Shown in pieces: positions 26,031-36,661 of a stretch of DNA of 64,000 bases. Positions within the stretch are counted from its first letter, which is position 1; each line of letters starts with the position of its first letter. A model generated the notes under the pieces. The model searched no databases. It worked only from the letters and a program-made list of their open reading frames with translations, and was not told where the DNA came from. The stretch is from Nocardia vinacea (GTDB lineage: Bacteria > Actinomycetota > Actinomycetes > Mycobacteriales > Mycobacteriaceae): NCBI RefSeq assembly GCF_035920345.1, contig NZ_CP109149.1, positions 7,688,001 through 7,752,000 on the forward strand, written 5' to 3'. A program made the translations under genes and the position numbers.

Positions 26031-26798
26031 GTGGAGCTGCTCCTGCTGACCTCCGACCCCAACCCGGAGTCGGTACTGCCCGCCCTGTCGCTGCTGGCGC
26101 ACAATGTGCGCCCGGCGCCGACCGAGGTGGCGTCCCTGCTCGAGGCGGGGACCGCGGACGTCGCACTTGTCGACGCGCGTACTGACCTGGCCGCAGCGCG
26201 TGGTCTGTGCCGACTGCTCGGCAGCACCGGTTCGTCGGTGCCGGTGGTCGCCGTGCTGACCGAGGGCGGACTGGTCGCCGTCAATGCCGACTGGGGCCTG
26301 GACGACATTCTGCTGCCCGGTACCGGACCGGCCGAGCTGGACGCCCGGCTGCGCCTGCTGGTCGGCCGCAACGGCGGTGTCGCGAGCCCGGAGAACACCG
26401 GCAAGATCACCCTCGGTGAACTGGTGATCGATGAGGGCACCTATACCGCCCGGCTGCGCGGTCGCCCGCTGGATCTCACCTATAAGGAATTCGAACTCCT
26501 CAAATACCTCGCGCAGCACGCGGGCCGAGTCTTCACCCGGGCCCAGCTGCTGCAGGAGGTCTGGGGTTACGACTTCTTCGGTGGCACCCGCACGGTCGAC
26601 GTGCACGTGCGACGCCTGCGCGCCAAGCTCGGCAGCGAATACGAATCGTTGATCGGCACCGTCCGCAATGTCGGATACAAGGCCGTCCGCCCCGCGCGCA
26701 ACAGCACCAAGACCGACCACGTCACCTTCCCCGACGACGAATCCGCCGAAGGCACCGACGGCTCCCCGCCCGTCACCGTCAACGGTTCCGTCCCGTAG
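26031..26798 (+). CDS. glnR: GlnR-type nitrogen response regulator
   Basis: OmpR/PhoB-family regulator with an atypical receiver followed by a winged helix ([19 protein letters not shown], then [15 protein letters not shown]). It is nearly collinear with M. tuberculosis GlnR (Rv0818), which lacks a classic phosphorylation pocket and senses nitrogen status as an orphan. GTG at 26031 follows a strong GGGAGGAGGG; an in-frame ATG at 26016 would put the ribosome site inside the gene. The tail after residue 225 is acidic and variable. It is followed by mshD as in mycobacteria. Confidence 0.93.
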   Translation: MELLLLTSDPNPESVLPALSLLAHNVRPAPTEVASLLEAGTADVALVDARTDLAAARGLCRLLGSTGSSVPVVAVLTEGGLVAVNADWGLDDILLPGTGPAELDARLRLLVGRNGGVASPENTGKITLGELVIDEGTYTARLRGRPLDLTYKEFELLKYLAQHAGRVFTRAQLLQEVWGYDFFGGTRTVDVHVRRLRAKLGSEYESLIGTVRNVGYKAVRPARNSTKTDHVTFPDDESAEGTDGSPPVTVNGSVP

Positions 26799-26863
26799 CC
26801 GAAGGAATGGCGCGCGGTATTCGCGCGTTCGTCGCGATGACGGGATCGACGAGGGAGACGCTC

Positions 26864-27775
26864 ATGGGTGAGACGACGCTGCGGTGGAGCACGGAGCTCG
26901 ATGCCGAGGTGGCGCGGGCGGTGCGTGAACTGCTGGAGCGGACGAGTGCCGAAGACGGTGTCGCGCCGGTCTCCGAACAGGCCGTCCTCTCGCTCGTCGC
27001 GACCGATTCCGAGGCCGAACATCTGGTGGCGCTGCGTGACGGTGTCGTCGCCGGTTACGCGAATCTCGTTCCCGCACATGGCGAACACCCCGCAATGGCG
27101 GAGGTCGCAGTCGATCCCGCCGCTCGCGGCCACGGCATCGGTGCGGAATTGGTCTCGGCCGCGCTGGCGAAGGGCGGATCGGGTGCTCGGGTCTGGGCAC
27201 ACGGAAATCGGCCCGCCGCCGAGGCGCTCGCGACCCGGCTCGGACTGCGCGTCGCACGCGAGTTATGGCAGATGCGGCGGTCGCTGGCAACTCCAGAGCT
27301 ACCGGAGTTGGTGGTGCCGGTGGGTACCGCGCTGCGGACCTACGAAGGGCCCGCCGACGATGCCGAACTGTTGCGTGTCAATAACGTGGCCTTCGCCTGG
27401 CATCCGGAACAGGGCGGCTGGACCGAGCGGGATATCGCCGTCCGCCGCGAAGAGTCCTGGTTCGACCCGAAGGGGCTGTTCATCGCGGTGGATCCGGCCG
27501 ATCCGGACCGCATCCTCGGATTCCACTGGACCAAGGTGCATTACGAGGAGAACCCGCCGGTCGGCGAGGTCTATGTGGTCGGCATCGACCCGGCCGCGCA
27601 GGGCCGGGGACTGGGCCGCCTGCTCACCCTCGCGGGCCTGCGCTACCTGCGCGAACGCGGTCTGCCCGAGGTTCTGCTCTATACCGAGGCCGACAACACC
27701 GCGGCCGTGCACACCTACGCGCGACTCGGCTTCGTCACGGCGCATATCGATGTCGCGTATTCGGCCGCTGAATAA
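26864..27775 (+). CDS. mshD: mycothiol synthase
   Basis: Final step of mycothiol production: acetylation of Cys-GlcN-Ins by acetyl-CoA. Two GNAT domains lie in tandem; the acetyl-CoA loops are seen as VDPAARGHGIGAELV and GIDPAAQGRGLGRLL. Tyr/Asp/Glu-rich substrate elements such as HWTKVHYEENPPVGEVY match MshD. ATG at 26864 has GGGAG upstream; earlier ATGs at 26807 and 26837 lack that. Length is about 303 residues. Diagnostic of an actinomycete. Confidence 0.93.
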   Translation: MGETTLRWSTELDAEVARAVRELLERTSAEDGVAPVSEQAVLSLVATDSEAEHLVALRDGVVAGYANLVPAHGEHPAMAEVAVDPAARGHGIGAELVSAALAKGGSGARVWAHGNRPAAEALATRLGLRVARELWQMRRSLATPELPELVVPVGTALRTYEGPADDAELLRVNNVAFAWHPEQGGWTERDIAVRREESWFDPKGLFIAVDPADPDRILGFHWTKVHYEENPPVGEVYVVGIDPAAQGRGLGRLLTLAGLRYLRERGLPEVLLYTEADNTAAVHTYARLGFVTAHIDVAYSAAE

Positions 27776-27791
27776 CAAGCGGCCCGCCGGG

Positions 27792-27805
27792 GTTACTCGA
27801 GTAAC
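27792..27805. promoter_or_regulatory. perfect palindrome GTTACTCGAGTAAC
   Basis: 14-bp perfect palindrome 17 bases after the mshD stop. It could be an operator or part of a terminator; it resembles the element at 37720. Confidence 0.4.
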
Positions 27806-27849
27806 ACTGGGGCAAATGTCACACATAAGGGACGCAATCGCGCCGGGGT

Positions 27850-27871
27850 GTTCACCCGCCGTTCACTCAGC
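27850..27871 (+). promoter_or_regulatory. PHO box upstream of pstS
   Basis: Two 11-base direct repeats, GTTCACCCGCC and GTTCACTCAGC, with the GTTCAC spacing typical of actinobacterial PhoP/RegX3 boxes. It is about 150 bases before pstS. Confidence 0.75.
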
Positions 27872-28020
27872 TCCGTCCAACTGTCAACCGAGCGACCTTA
27901 CGTTACATACGGGCGGCACCGTTGCCGCCTGGTGCGCAAGTTCCCCGCGAACGGCACCACGAAACCCGCCCGGGCCGGTGAGGGACCGGGCGTGTCGAAC
28001 GCGATTCCCCGGAGGAATAA

Positions 28021-29133
28021 GTGAACTTCAAGCGCAGCAGCGCCCTGATCGGTGTGCTGGCCGCCGTCGCCATGCCCCTGGCGGCCTGTGGCAGTGACGA
28101 CAACACCTCTGCCACCGGCGATTCCGCCGCCAAGGTCGATGTTGCCTGCGGTGGTAAGAAGGCCCTCAAGGCCAGCGGTTCCTCGGCTCAGAAGAACGCC
28201 ATGGACCGCTTCGTCGCCGCCTACGAGGCCAACTGCAGCGGCTCCACGCTGAACTACACCTCCAGCGGTTCCGGCGCCGGCGTGAACGAATTCCTCGGCA
28301 GCCAGACCGATTTCGCCGGTTCCGACTCGCCGCTGAGCGACAAGAAGGGTGAACCCGCCAAGGCACAGGAGCGCTGCGGCGCCCCGGCGTGGAACCTGCC
28401 GACCGTCTTCGGCCCGATCGCCGTCACCTACAACCTCGACGGTGTGAGCGATCTGGTGCTCGACGGCCCGACCGCCGCCAAGGTGTTCAACGGCACCGTC
28501 GCCACCTGGGACGCCCCGGAGATCAAGGCGCTGAACCCGACCGCCAAGCTGCCCTCGGACAAGATCTCGGTGATCTTCCGCAGCGATGAGTCGGGCACCA
28601 CCGACAACTTCCAGCTCTACCTGGACGCCGCCTCCGACGGTGCCTGGGGCAAGGGCGCGGGCAAGACCTTCAACGGCGGTATCGGTGAGGGCGCCAAGGG
28701 CAACGAGGGCACCTCGGCCGCCATCAAGAGCACCAAGAACTCGATCACCTACAACGAGTGGTCCTTCGCCAAGGCGCAGAACCTGTCCATCGCGCAGGTC
28801 GTCACCTCGGCCTCCAAGGATCCCGTCAAGCTGACCCCGGAGTCCGCGGCCAAGGCCGTCGACAGCGTGAAGATCAAGGGCGAGGGCAACGACCTGGTGC
28901 TCGACACCTCGTCGTTCTACAAGCCGACCGCGGCCGGCGCGTACCCGATCATCCTGCCGACCTACGAGATCGTCTGCTCGAAGTACGCCGACGCCGATAC
29001 TTCCAAGGCGGTCAAGGCATTCCTGACCTCGGCCGTCAACAACGGCCAGAAGGGTCTGGACACCGCGGGCTACGTCGCGATCCCGGACAAGTTCAAGACC
29101 AAGCTGACCACCGCGATCAACGCCATTTCCTGA
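28021..29133 (+). CDS. pstS: phosphate ABC transporter substrate-binding lipoprotein
   Basis: High-affinity periplasmic/surface phosphate receptor. Signal peptide with lipobox LAAC at residue 23. The PstS phosphate-binding segments are visible as [18 protein letters not shown] and [11 protein letters not shown]. Length is 370 residues. GTG at 28021 has GGAGGAATAA upstream. First of pstSCAB, behind a PHO box, so expected to be induced by phosphate starvation. Confidence 0.97.
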   Translation: MNFKRSSALIGVLAAVAMPLAACGSDDNTSATGDSAAKVDVACGGKKALKASGSSAQKNAMDRFVAAYEANCSGSTLNYTSSGSGAGVNEFLGSQTDFAGSDSPLSDKKGEPAKAQERCGAPAWNLPTVFGPIAVTYNLDGVSDLVLDGPTAAKVFNGTVATWDAPEIKALNPTAKLPSDKISVIFRSDESGTTDNFQLYLDAASDGAWGKGAGKTFNGGIGEGAKGNEGTSAAIKSTKNSITYNEWSFAKAQNLSIAQVVTSASKDPVKLTPESAAKAVDSVKIKGEGNDLVLDTSSFYKPTAAGAYPIILPTYEIVCSKYADADTSKAVKAFLTSAVNNGQKGLDTAGYVAIPDKFKTKLTTAINAIS

Positions 29134-29146
29134 TAGCTGCCACGCC

Positions 29147-30199
29147 ATGACCGTGCACCCTGAGGTGACCGCCGCGGACCAGTCGGACTCGACTGGTCCG
29201 CGGGCGGCTGGAGATACTGCCCCTATGTCGAGTGAACCGAGCACCGAACCGGCCTCACCGAAGGCCCGCCCCGGCCACAGCCAGAGGGCCGAGGTCATCT
29301 TCCGGTCGCTTGCCACCGCGGCCGGTGCGACGGTCGTGGCGGCCATCGCACTGATCGCGCTATTCCTATTGATCCGTGCGTGGCCTTCGATCATGGCGAA
29401 CGAGGCGAACTTCTTCACCAGTAGCGAGTTCAGCACCTCCAATGCCGATCACCTGCGGTTCGGCATCCGGGACCTGCTCATGGTCACGGTGTTGAGCTCG
29501 ATACTCGCGCTGGTGATCGCGGTGCCCATCGGTGTGGGCATCGCGCTGTTCCTGACCCACTATTCGCCGAAGCCGATGGCGCGTCCGTTCGCGATGCTCG
29601 TCGATCTGCTCGCGGCGGTGCCGTCCATCGTGTTCGGTCTCTGGGGCTTCCTGGTGCTCGCGCCGCGGCTCGAACCCGTCGAGACATTCCTGAACGACAA
29701 GCTCGGCTGGTTCTTCCTGTTCTCCGACGGCAATGTGTCGATCTCCGGTGGCGGCACCATCTTCACCGCGGGCGTGGTGCTGGCGGTGATGATCCTGCCG
29801 ATCATCACCTCGGTTTCCCGCGAGGTCTTCAACCTGACACCGCTCTCGCATATCGAGGCCGCGCAGGCACTCGGTGCGACCAAATGGGAGATGGTCCGGA
29901 TGACGGTGCTGCCCTACGGTCGCAGCGGTGTGATCGCCGGTTCCATGCTCGGCCTCGGTCGCGCGCTCGGTGAGACGATCGCGGTATTGGTGATCCTGCG
30001 CACCTCGGCACAGGCCGGACACTGGTCGCTGTTCGACGGCGGCTACACCTTCGCCTCCAAAATCGCCGCCGCCGCATCGGAATTCAGTCAGCCACTGCCG
30101 ACCGGCGCCTATATCGCGGCCGGCTTCGTGCTGTTCGCGCTGACCTTCATCGTCAACGCGCTGGCGCGGCTCGTGTCCGGTGGAAGGGTGAACGGGTAA
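29147..30199 (+). CDS. pstC: phosphate ABC transporter permease PstC
   Basis: Membrane subunit of the phosphate importer, six predicted helices, with the coupling region [20 protein letters not shown] near residue 245. The N-terminal 60 residues are polar and precede the first helix, so ATG 29225 is a possible shorter start. It abuts pstA in a TAATG overlap. Confidence 0.95.
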   Translation: MTVHPEVTAADQSDSTGPRAAGDTAPMSSEPSTEPASPKARPGHSQRAEVIFRSLATAAGATVVAAIALIALFLLIRAWPSIMANEANFFTSSEFSTSNADHLRFGIRDLLMVTVLSSILALVIAVPIGVGIALFLTHYSPKPMARPFAMLVDLLAAVPSIVFGLWGFLVLAPRLEPVETFLNDKLGWFFLFSDGNVSISGGGTIFTAGVVLAVMILPIITSVSREVFNLTPLSHIEAAQALGATKWEMVRMTVLPYGRSGVIAGSMLGLGRALGETIAVLVILRTSAQAGHWSLFDGGYTFASKIAAAASEFSQPLPTGAYIAAGFVLFALTFIVNALARLVSGGRVNG

Positions 30200-31104
30200 T
30201 GACCACCACGACGACTCTCGACAAGCCGGTCAAGGCGCCCACCTTCCGGCATGTGAGCCCGGCCCGCCGGCTCAAGAACAACATCGCGACCGCAGTGGTC
30301 TGGCTCTGCTTCGCCATCGCGCTCGTGCCGCTGATCTGGGTGCTGTTCATGGTGGTGTCGAAGGGCCTCGAGTCCGTCGTCTCGCCGGACTGGTGGCAGA
30401 AATCGCAGAAGGGCATCCTGCCGGACCAGTCCGGTGGCGGTGTGTACCACGCGATCTACGGCACCATCGTGCAGACTCTCGTCGCCGCGATCCTGGCGGT
30501 GCCGCTCGGCATCATGGCCGCGGTTTACCTGGTCGAATACGGGCGTGGCGTGCTGGCCAAGGTCACCACCTTCATGGTCGACATCCTCGCGGGTGTCCCG
30601 TCGATCGTCGCGGCGCTGTTCATCTTCGCGCTGTGGATCGCGACCATGGGCTTCCCACAGAGTTCCCTGGCGGTATCGCTGGCGCTCGTACTGCTCATGC
30701 TGCCGGTGGTGATTCGCAGCACCGAGGAAATGCTGAAGCTGGTTCCCGACGAGCTGCGCGAGGCGTCCTACGCGCTCGGAATTCCCAAGTGGAAGACCAT
30801 CGTTCGGATAGTGGTGCCGACCGCGGCGCCCGGCATGATCAGCGGCATCCTGCTCTCGCTCGCCCGCGTCATGGGTGAGACGGCGCCGGTGCTGGTGCTG
30901 GTCGGCTACAGCAAGTCGATCAATACCAACCTGTTCGACGGCAATATGGCGTCGTTGCCGCTGCTGATCTACCAAGAGTTGGCGAACCCGGAACCGGCCG
31001 GCCGAGCCCGGGTGTGGGGCGCGGCGTTGACGCTGATCCTGTTGATCGCCCTGTTGTACGCGGCGGCCGCGGTCGTCAACAAGCTGCTCACGCGGAACCG
31101 ATAG
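30199..31104 (+). CDS. pstA: phosphate ABC transporter permease PstA
   Basis: Second permease of the Pst importer, 301 residues, six helices. The coupling loop is [17 protein letters not shown] near residue 185. ATG overlaps the pstC stop by one base. Confidence 0.95.
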   Translation: MTTTTTLDKPVKAPTFRHVSPARRLKNNIATAVVWLCFAIALVPLIWVLFMVVSKGLESVVSPDWWQKSQKGILPDQSGGGVYHAIYGTIVQTLVAAILAVPLGIMAAVYLVEYGRGVLAKVTTFMVDILAGVPSIVAALFIFALWIATMGFPQSSLAVSLALVLLMLPVVIRSTEEMLKLVPDELREASYALGIPKWKTIVRIVVPTAAPGMISGILLSLARVMGETAPVLVLVGYSKSINTNLFDGNMASLPLLIYQELANPEPAGRARVWGAALTLILLIALLYAAAAVVNKLLTRNR

Positions 31105-31118
31105 AAGCGAACGGAAAA

Positions 31119-31895
31119 ATGGCCAAGCGGATCGACGTCAAAGACCTGAACATCTACTACGGCAAATTCCATGCGGTTGCCGATGTCAAGCTGTCGGTAC
31201 TGCCGCGCAGCGTGACCGCCTTCATCGGCCCGTCGGGTTGTGGTAAGTCCACCGTGCTGCGTTCGCTCAACCGGATGCACGAGGTGACCCCGAATGCCCG
31301 CGTCGAGGGCGCGGTGCTGCTGGACGGCGAGGACATCTACGGCTCCACCGTCGACCCGGTCGGCGTGCGCCGCACCATCGGCATGGTGTTCCAGCGCCCG
31401 AATCCGTTCCCCACCATGTCGATTCGCGACAATGTGGTGGCCGGACTGAAGCTGCAGGGTGTGCGCAACAAGAAGGAGCTCGACGAGGTCGCCGAGCGTT
31501 CGTTGCGCGGCGCCAACCTGTGGAACGAGGTCAAGGACCGGTTGGACAAGCCGGGTGGCGGTCTCTCCGGTGGTCAGCAGCAGCGTCTGTGCATCGCGCG
31601 CGCCATCGCGGTATCGCCGGATGTGCTGCTGATGGACGAGCCGTGTTCGGCGTTGGACCCGATCTCCACCCTGGCGATCGAGGACCTGATCACCGAGCTG
31701 AAGAAGGAATTCACCATCGTCATCGTCACGCACAATATGCAGCAGGCTGCGCGCGTGAGTGACCAGACCGGCTTCTTCAACCTGGAGGCGCAGGGCAAGC
31801 CGGGCAAGCTGATCGAGATCGACGATACCGAGAAGATTTTCTCCAACCCGGGGCAGAAGGCGACGGAGGATTACATTTCCGGTCGCTTCGGATAG
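31119..31895 (+). CDS. pstB: phosphate ABC transporter ATP-binding protein PstB
   Basis: Energises phosphate import. Walker [10 protein letters not shown] near residue 38, signature LSGGQQQR and Walker B VLLMDEP are intact in 258 residues. ATG at 31119, 14 bases after pstA, fits the usual N-terminus [14 protein letters not shown]. In M. tuberculosis the gene at this place is phoT. Confidence 0.97.
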   Translation: MAKRIDVKDLNIYYGKFHAVADVKLSVLPRSVTAFIGPSGCGKSTVLRSLNRMHEVTPNARVEGAVLLDGEDIYGSTVDPVGVRRTIGMVFQRPNPFPTMSIRDNVVAGLKLQGVRNKKELDEVAERSLRGANLWNEVKDRLDKPGGGLSGGQQQRLCIARAIAVSPDVLLMDEPCSALDPISTLAIEDLITELKKEFTIVIVTHNMQQAARVSDQTGFFNLEAQGKPGKLIEIDDTEKIFSNPGQKATEDYISGRFG

Positions 31896-31903
31896 TAGAA
31901 CAA

Positions 31904-31935
31904 CAAAAGGCCCGCACCTCGGTGCGGGCCTTTTG
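31904..31935 (+). terminator. terminator of the pst operon
   Basis: A perfect 15-bp stem (31904-31918 with 31921-31935) with a two-base tip and a TTTT run within the descending arm. Likely bidirectional, serving phoU as well. Confidence 0.9.
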
Positions 31936-32032
31936 CTATGTCCAACATCGCTATTCGCGACCGCCGGGACTCGGAACCGAGCCCCGGCGCGAGAGTGCGT
32001 GCCGTGTCTTGTTGTCCGGCAGGGTATCTCGT

Positions 32033-32695
32033 CTACCCCTCGGCGTCGGGATCCGGCGGCAGCTCACCGGTGACCAGGAAGATCACCCGGCGGCCGATCT
32101 CCACGGCGTGGTCGGCGAAGCGCTCGTAGTAGCGGCCGAGCAGCGTCACATCGACGGCCGCGGCGACGCCGTACTTCCAGTCGCGATCCATCAGCAGCGT
32201 GAATAGGTGACGGTGCAGGTCGTCCATCGCCTCGTCGTCCTCGTTGAGCTGCGCGGCTCGCTGCGGATCGCGGGACTCGAGCACCTCCCTGGCGCCGGCA
32301 CCCATATTCACGGCGATGCGACCCATTTCCGCGAAGTAGCCGTTCACCGCTTCAGGAAGCGCGTGGTTGGGGTGGCGGCGCCGGGTCACCTTGGCGACGT
32401 GCAGTGCCAGCGCGCCCATCCGGTTGACGTCCTGGACGATCTGGATCGCGCTCACTACCTGCCGCAGATCACCCGCCACCGGCGCCTGCAGCGCAAGCAG
32501 GGCAAACGCCTTCTCCTCGGCATTGGTGATCATTTCGGCGATCCGGTCGCCCTCGGTGATCACCGATTCGGCCAGAGTGAGATCGGCCTGGAGCAGCGAC
32601 TGGGTGGCTCGTTCCATCGCCGAACCCGCCAGACCGGCCATCTCGCCCAGCAGGTGGGCAAGGTCGGCCATTTGCTCGTTGTAGATGACACGCAT
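32033..32695 (-). CDS. phoU: phosphate signalling protein PhoU
   Basis: Negative modulator of the Pst transporter and its two-component system; corresponds to phoY2 in mycobacteria. It shows two PhoU three-helix repeats with metal-binding E/D patterns such as DQ..NR-like [14 protein letters not shown] and [14 protein letters not shown]. Length is 220 residues from ATG 32695; an ATG at 32707 adds four residues. TAGTGT lies eight bases upstream of 32695. It is convergent with pstB. Confidence 0.95.
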   Translation of the reverse strand: MRVIYNEQMADLAHLLGEMAGLAGSAMERATQSLLQADLTLAESVITEGDRIAEMITNAEEKAFALLALQAPVAGDLRQVVSAIQIVQDVNRMGALALHVAKVTRRRHPNHALPEAVNGYFAEMGRIAVNMGAGAREVLESRDPQRAAQLNEDDEAMDDLHRHLFTLLMDRDWKYGVAAAVDVTLLGRYYERFADHAVEIGRRVIFLVTGELPPDPDAEG

Positions 32696-32795
32696 GAAAA
32701 GAGACACTAGCGCCAGGTGCTGACCGAGTCACCAACACAGGGTTAATGGGTGGTGCCGAACGTTAGCGACGGTGTTGCCCCAGCTAGCGGCTGTC

Positions 32796-35153
32796 CTACT
32801 TGCAGGTTTCGTCGGCGGCGTTGACGTGCTCCAGGTCCGAGGGCAGTGTGACCGGTTCCGCACTCGCCATGGTGACCGAAACGTTCGAGATCGGATCGCC
32901 GACCGGCGTAGGTGTGCGAATGGTCGGGTTATCGGCACCGATCACGACCTCGACGATGCCACCGAGACTATTCGACTGCTCCATCGTCGCCCCGGGAATG
33001 GAACTGGCCACCGTGGCCGCCTCGGCCTCGTGACCGGAGCCGAACCGAACCTTGGTGGCGACCTCGGAATTCCCGCCGGAGTAATTGCCGGTGTTGTAGA
33101 TCTGGAAGCCCTGATTGCCGAGCTTGGTCGCCGCCTTATTGGCCGCGCCGGGCGTCTCCGAACCATTGGAGACCAACAGCGATACCGAGCTCGGATCGAC
33201 CGCGGTCAGCTTCGGCGGCGTCGGCTGGGATGACGGGATCGAACCGGGGGCCGGCGTCGACTTCTTCTCACCGGGCAGCGGCTGGTCATCGATGACGGCG
33301 CGGAAGATCGCCTTGATATCCGAATCGCGCGGGATCTCGTTGCCATAGGAGGTGGTGCCCGCGGTCGGGATGGTCAGGAAGGTGACCGCACCCGCGTCGA
33401 CCTTCTGCAGCGAACGGCCCAGCGTCAGCAGGTCGGTCGGTTGCACCTTGTCGACGAAGGTGTGGCTGGTGAATGCGGAGATGAAGCCGTTCAACTTGCC
33501 TGGATCGAAGAGCACCCGGCTCGACAGTGCGCCGCGCAGCAGCGAGGCCAGGAAGCGCTGCTGCCGGTTGATCCGGTCGTAGTCGCTGCGCTCCTCGCCG
33601 TAGACGTGCCTGGCGCGCACATAGTTGAGTGCGGTCTCGCCGCTGATGTGCTGGTGGCCCGAATTTTCCAGCACGGTGCCGAGAATGCCGTCGATGATCG
33701 GCTTGGGCGTGCAGACATCGACGCCGCCGACCTGATCGACCATCGCCTCGAATCCGGCGAAGTCGATACCGATGAAGTGTCCGATGCTCAGACCCGTCAT
33801 CTTGCGGATCACATTGACCAGACACTTCGGTCCGGCGAGCGCGTACACGGCATTGAGCTTGTCGCCCATGGCCGCGGGGAAGACCTCGTTGGTGTATTCG
33901 GCCTTGTCGTTGTCCCATCCGTTGCACTGCGGCCGGGAGACATCGAGGTCACGTGGGAACGAGACCACCACGACGCGCGAGCGGTTCTTGGGGATGTTCA
34001 CCAGCATGACGGTGTCGGCGCGGGAGCCCTCGGCATCGTCCAGCGTGCCGGCACCCACCTGGCCGTTGACGCCCGCGCGGGTGTCGGTGCCGACGAGCAG
34101 GTAGTTCTCGTCGCCGAGCTGTGCACCGGAGTCGACCACGTCTTCCGGATTGTCGTCGAGTGCGGAGACCTGGGTGAAGCCATTGGCGGTCGAACGTAGA
34201 TAGCTCCAGCCGCCGCCGGTGACCAGCAGCGCGACCACCGCACAAATTGTCAGGGTGGCCCGTCCCGCGACCTGCAGGCGCTTATTGCGGCGCTGTCGGC
34301 TCGCGGCGAGCCGCGACAGGCCGACACGGGTGGATGCGGCCGCGGTCTTCGGGGCGTCCGGATCAGTGGTCGGCCAGCCGATGGTGCGCTTCTTCGGTCG
34401 CGGGGTCTCCTCGACCGGGGGGATCACGTCGGTGACGACCTCGGGCGGCTCTTTTCCGGAAACCGTCGATGCGCGGCGTTTCCCGGTGCGCGCGGTTGTC
34501 GGGGTGCCCGCGATGTCGTCGACGACCGGGGAGGCCGCGGACCGGCGGGCGGCGTCGGCCTTGGCGGCTGGAGTGGCCGTTGTACGGGGTGCGTCGGTCT
34601 TGCGTCCGGCTGGGGTGCTCGAGGTGCGGGGTGCGTCGGCATTGCGTCCGGCCGGCATGGCCGATGTGCGAGGCGGTGCGTCAGCTTTGCGTCCGGCCGG
34701 GGTGGCCGATGTGCGGGGTGCGTCGGCTTTGCGTCCGGTCGGCATGGCCGATGTGCGGGGCGGCGCGTCCGCTTGACGCGCGGCGGGAGCGCTCGATTTG
34801 CGCGGCGGGGTATCGGCTTGGCGTGCGGCGGACTCCGGCGGCTTCGGGGCAGCCCGGTTCGCGTGCGTGGGCGGTGCATCCGGTGTCGTGGACCGACGTC
34901 TGCGCCCGCTGCGTTCGTTGTCGACCTTCTGGACCAGATCCTGAACCGTCAGCGGTGTCGAGCCGGAATCGGGATCGGTATGTCGGGCTCGCCGCGACGA
35001 CCGTGCACCGTCCTGTTCGGTGTAATCCGCCGTGGGATAGCGCTCCCACGGGGCGCGACCTCCGGGCCGTGGCGACTGCCCGTGCCGATCGTCACCCACC
35101 AACGAACCTCGCTTTTCGTCTCCGCTGCCGTTTCGGCCGCTTTCGACCCGCAT
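32796..35153 (-). CDS. LytR-CpsA-Psr (LCP) family ligase with long N-terminal repeat region
   Basis: LCP enzymes attach arabinogalactan or other glycopolymers to peptidoglycan at the outer membrane face. The first 290 residues are cytosolic and of low complexity, with five or six 14-15-residue units such as RKADAPPRTSAMPTG. One helix follows (TICAVVALLVTGGG), then the LCP domain with its arginines and aspartates (RADTVMLVNI, SFPRDLDV, RSDYDRINRQQRFL), and a C-terminal LytR_C domain near residues 680-760. The start is ATG 35153; an upstream in-frame GTG/TTG would add about 11 residues. Position equals Rv0822c. Confidence 0.92.
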   Translation of the reverse strand: MRVESGRNGSGDEKRGSLVGDDRHGQSPRPGGRAPWERYPTADYTEQDGARSSRRARHTDPDSGSTPLTVQDLVQKVDNERSGRRRRSTTPDAPPTHANRAAPKPPESAARQADTPPRKSSAPAARQADAPPRTSAMPTGRKADAPRTSATPAGRKADAPPRTSAMPAGRNADAPRTSSTPAGRKTDAPRTTATPAAKADAARRSAASPVVDDIAGTPTTARTGKRRASTVSGKEPPEVVTDVIPPVEETPRPKKRTIGWPTTDPDAPKTAAASTRVGLSRLAASRQRRNKRLQVAGRATLTICAVVALLVTGGGWSYLRSTANGFTQVSALDDNPEDVVDSGAQLGDENYLLVGTDTRAGVNGQVGAGTLDDAEGSRADTVMLVNIPKNRSRVVVVSFPRDLDVSRPQCNGWDNDKAEYTNEVFPAAMGDKLNAVYALAGPKCLVNVIRKMTGLSIGHFIGIDFAGFEAMVDQVGGVDVCTPKPIIDGILGTVLENSGHQHISGETALNYVRARHVYGEERSDYDRINRQQRFLASLLRGALSSRVLFDPGKLNGFISAFTSHTFVDKVQPTDLLTLGRSLQKVDAGAVTFLTIPTAGTTSYGNEIPRDSDIKAIFRAVIDDQPLPGEKKSTPAPGSIPSSQPTPPKLTAVDPSSVSLLVSNGSETPGAANKAATKLGNQGFQIYNTGNYSGGNSEVATKVRFGSGHEAEAATVASSIPGATMEQSNSLGGIVEVVIGADNPTIRTPTPVGDPISNVSVTMASAEPVTLPSDLEHVNAADETCK
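34580..34785. repeat. degenerate 42-45-bp repeats in the LCP gene
   Basis: Tandem units around TTGCGTCCGGCCGGGGTGGC and GATGTGCGGGG, alternating 42 and 45 bases, all in frame. They encode the Arg/Lys/Pro/Ala-rich cytosolic region. Confidence 0.8.
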
Positions 35154-35321
35154 GACCGATTCCGCCAATGATAACGATTCCGCCACGGCGAGCCAGCCCA
35201 GTACGAAATCGACGGGCCGAGGTTGTCTTGCGCATCGGGATGTGTGCTGGTCGGAGGGTTTTTGACGATCGGGTGACAGTGCGAATGCACGGGCAAGTTG
35301 CTTGCCGGTCGCTCGAGACGA

Positions 35322-36470
35322 TCAGCCGCCGCTGTGCATCAGATCCGCGCCCGCGGGGACGGCCGGATCGTCGGGGTCGTCGAGCCAGCCGTGCGGCAGC
35401 GCGACCTTGCCCGGCGAACCCTGACGGCCGCGCGGACCCTCGGCATCGCGGGGGAATGGCGCGGTCGGGTCGAGCTCGCCGATGAGGTCCTGCAATTGGG
35501 TGAGACTCGACACAGTGGCGAAGGAGCGGCGCAGGTCCGCGCCGACCGGGAAGCCCATCAGATACCAGGCCATATGCTTGCGCAGATCGCGCATGGCCTT
35601 GTCCTCGCCGAGGTGTTCGGCGAGCAGGGCCCCGTGCCGGTACAGCACCTCGCCGACGCGTCCGAGATTCGGCGCCTCGGGCAATGCTTGGCCGCGCAGT
35701 GCCGCCTGCAATTCGGCGAACAGCCACGGGCGGCCGAGGCAGCCGCGGCCGACAACGACTCCGTCGCAACCAGTTTCGTCCATCATGCGCACCGCGTCGG
35801 CGGCGGCGAAGATATCGCCGTTGCCGAGCACGGGAATCGTCGTGACGGCCTCCTTGAGCCGCGCGATCTTCGTCCAGTCGGCCTGGCCCGAATACCGCTG
35901 TGCGGCGGTACGGGCGTGCAGTGCGACGGCCTTGGCGCCCTCGGCCTCGGCAATGCGGCCCGCGTCCAAGTAGGTGAGGTGGTCGTCGTCGATGCCGATG
36001 CGGAATTTCACCGTTACCGGAACACCGGCCGGTTCGGCGCCGGAAACCATCGCCTCGACGATCTTGCTGAACAGCGCGCGCTTGTACGGCAGCGCCGCGC
36101 CGCCGCCCAGTCGAGTGACCTTGGGCACCGGGCAGCCGAGGTTGAGATCGATGTGATCGGCCCAGCCCTCGCCGACAATGATCCGCACGGCCTCGCCGAG
36201 GGTCTTCGGGTCGACGCCGTAAAGCTGCATCGAGCGCGGGCTCTCGTCCGGGCCGAAGGCCATCATGTGCAGCGTTTTCTCGTTGCGTTCGACGATGGCG
36301 CGGGCGGTGATCATCTCGCAGACGTAGATCGAGGTGGGGCTGCCGAACTCGCGGCACAACTGCCGGAAGGCGACGTTGGTGATCCCGGCCATCGGGGCAA
36401 GCACGACCGGCGGATCGACCGGGTAGGCGCCGATCCGCAGTTGGGGCTTGGCCTCGATTACCGCAGTCAT
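35322..36470 (-). CDS. dus: tRNA-dihydrouridine synthase
   Basis: FMN enzyme that reduces specific uridines in tRNA D-loops. TIM barrel start VVLAPMAGITNVAFR, catalytic LGCPVPKVTRLGGGAAL near residue 110, and flavin phosphate site GVVVGRGCLGRPWL. Length 382 residues, DusB-like. Equivalent to Rv0823c. Start ATG 36470, with no strong ribosome site. Confidence 0.94.
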   Translation of the reverse strand: MTAVIEAKPQLRIGAYPVDPPVVLAPMAGITNVAFRQLCREFGSPTSIYVCEMITARAIVERNEKTLHMMAFGPDESPRSMQLYGVDPKTLGEAVRIIVGEGWADHIDLNLGCPVPKVTRLGGGAALPYKRALFSKIVEAMVSGAEPAGVPVTVKFRIGIDDDHLTYLDAGRIAEAEGAKAVALHARTAAQRYSGQADWTKIARLKEAVTTIPVLGNGDIFAAADAVRMMDETGCDGVVVGRGCLGRPWLFAELQAALRGQALPEAPNLGRVGEVLYRHGALLAEHLGEDKAMRDLRKHMAWYLMGFPVGADLRRSFATVSSLTQLQDLIGELDPTAPFPRDAEGPRGRQGSPGKVALPHGWLDDPDDPAVPAGADLMHSGG

Positions 36471-36587
36471 GTTTTCCAGTGTCTCAAATGCTGTTCAGCG
36501 ACCTCGTCGAGCACAGCTCGAGGAGTGTGTGGAGGGGACGGTGGTTGTTCGGCCCAGGCCGCGATTCCGGTCATGGAAGTATTTCTC

Positions 36588-36622
36588 GCACGGGAATTCC
36601 GCAGTGATACTGCGGGATTCGT
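36588..36622 (-). terminator. imperfect hairpin after the SDR gene
   Basis: CACGGGAATTCCGCAGT can pair with ACTGCGGGATTCGTG with a few mismatches. It lies 40 bases past the SDR stop. No T tract follows, so this is a weak call. Confidence 0.35.
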
Positions 36623-36661
36623 GAGGCGCGCGAATTCGGCGGCACGGTAAGAGCTTTCGGG

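Noticed and set aside
35292..35330. Third copy of the dispersed repeat
   Set aside because: Only about 25 bases (GCTTGCCGGTCGCTCGAGAC and neighbours) resemble part of the 12394 copy; no palindromic frame around it.
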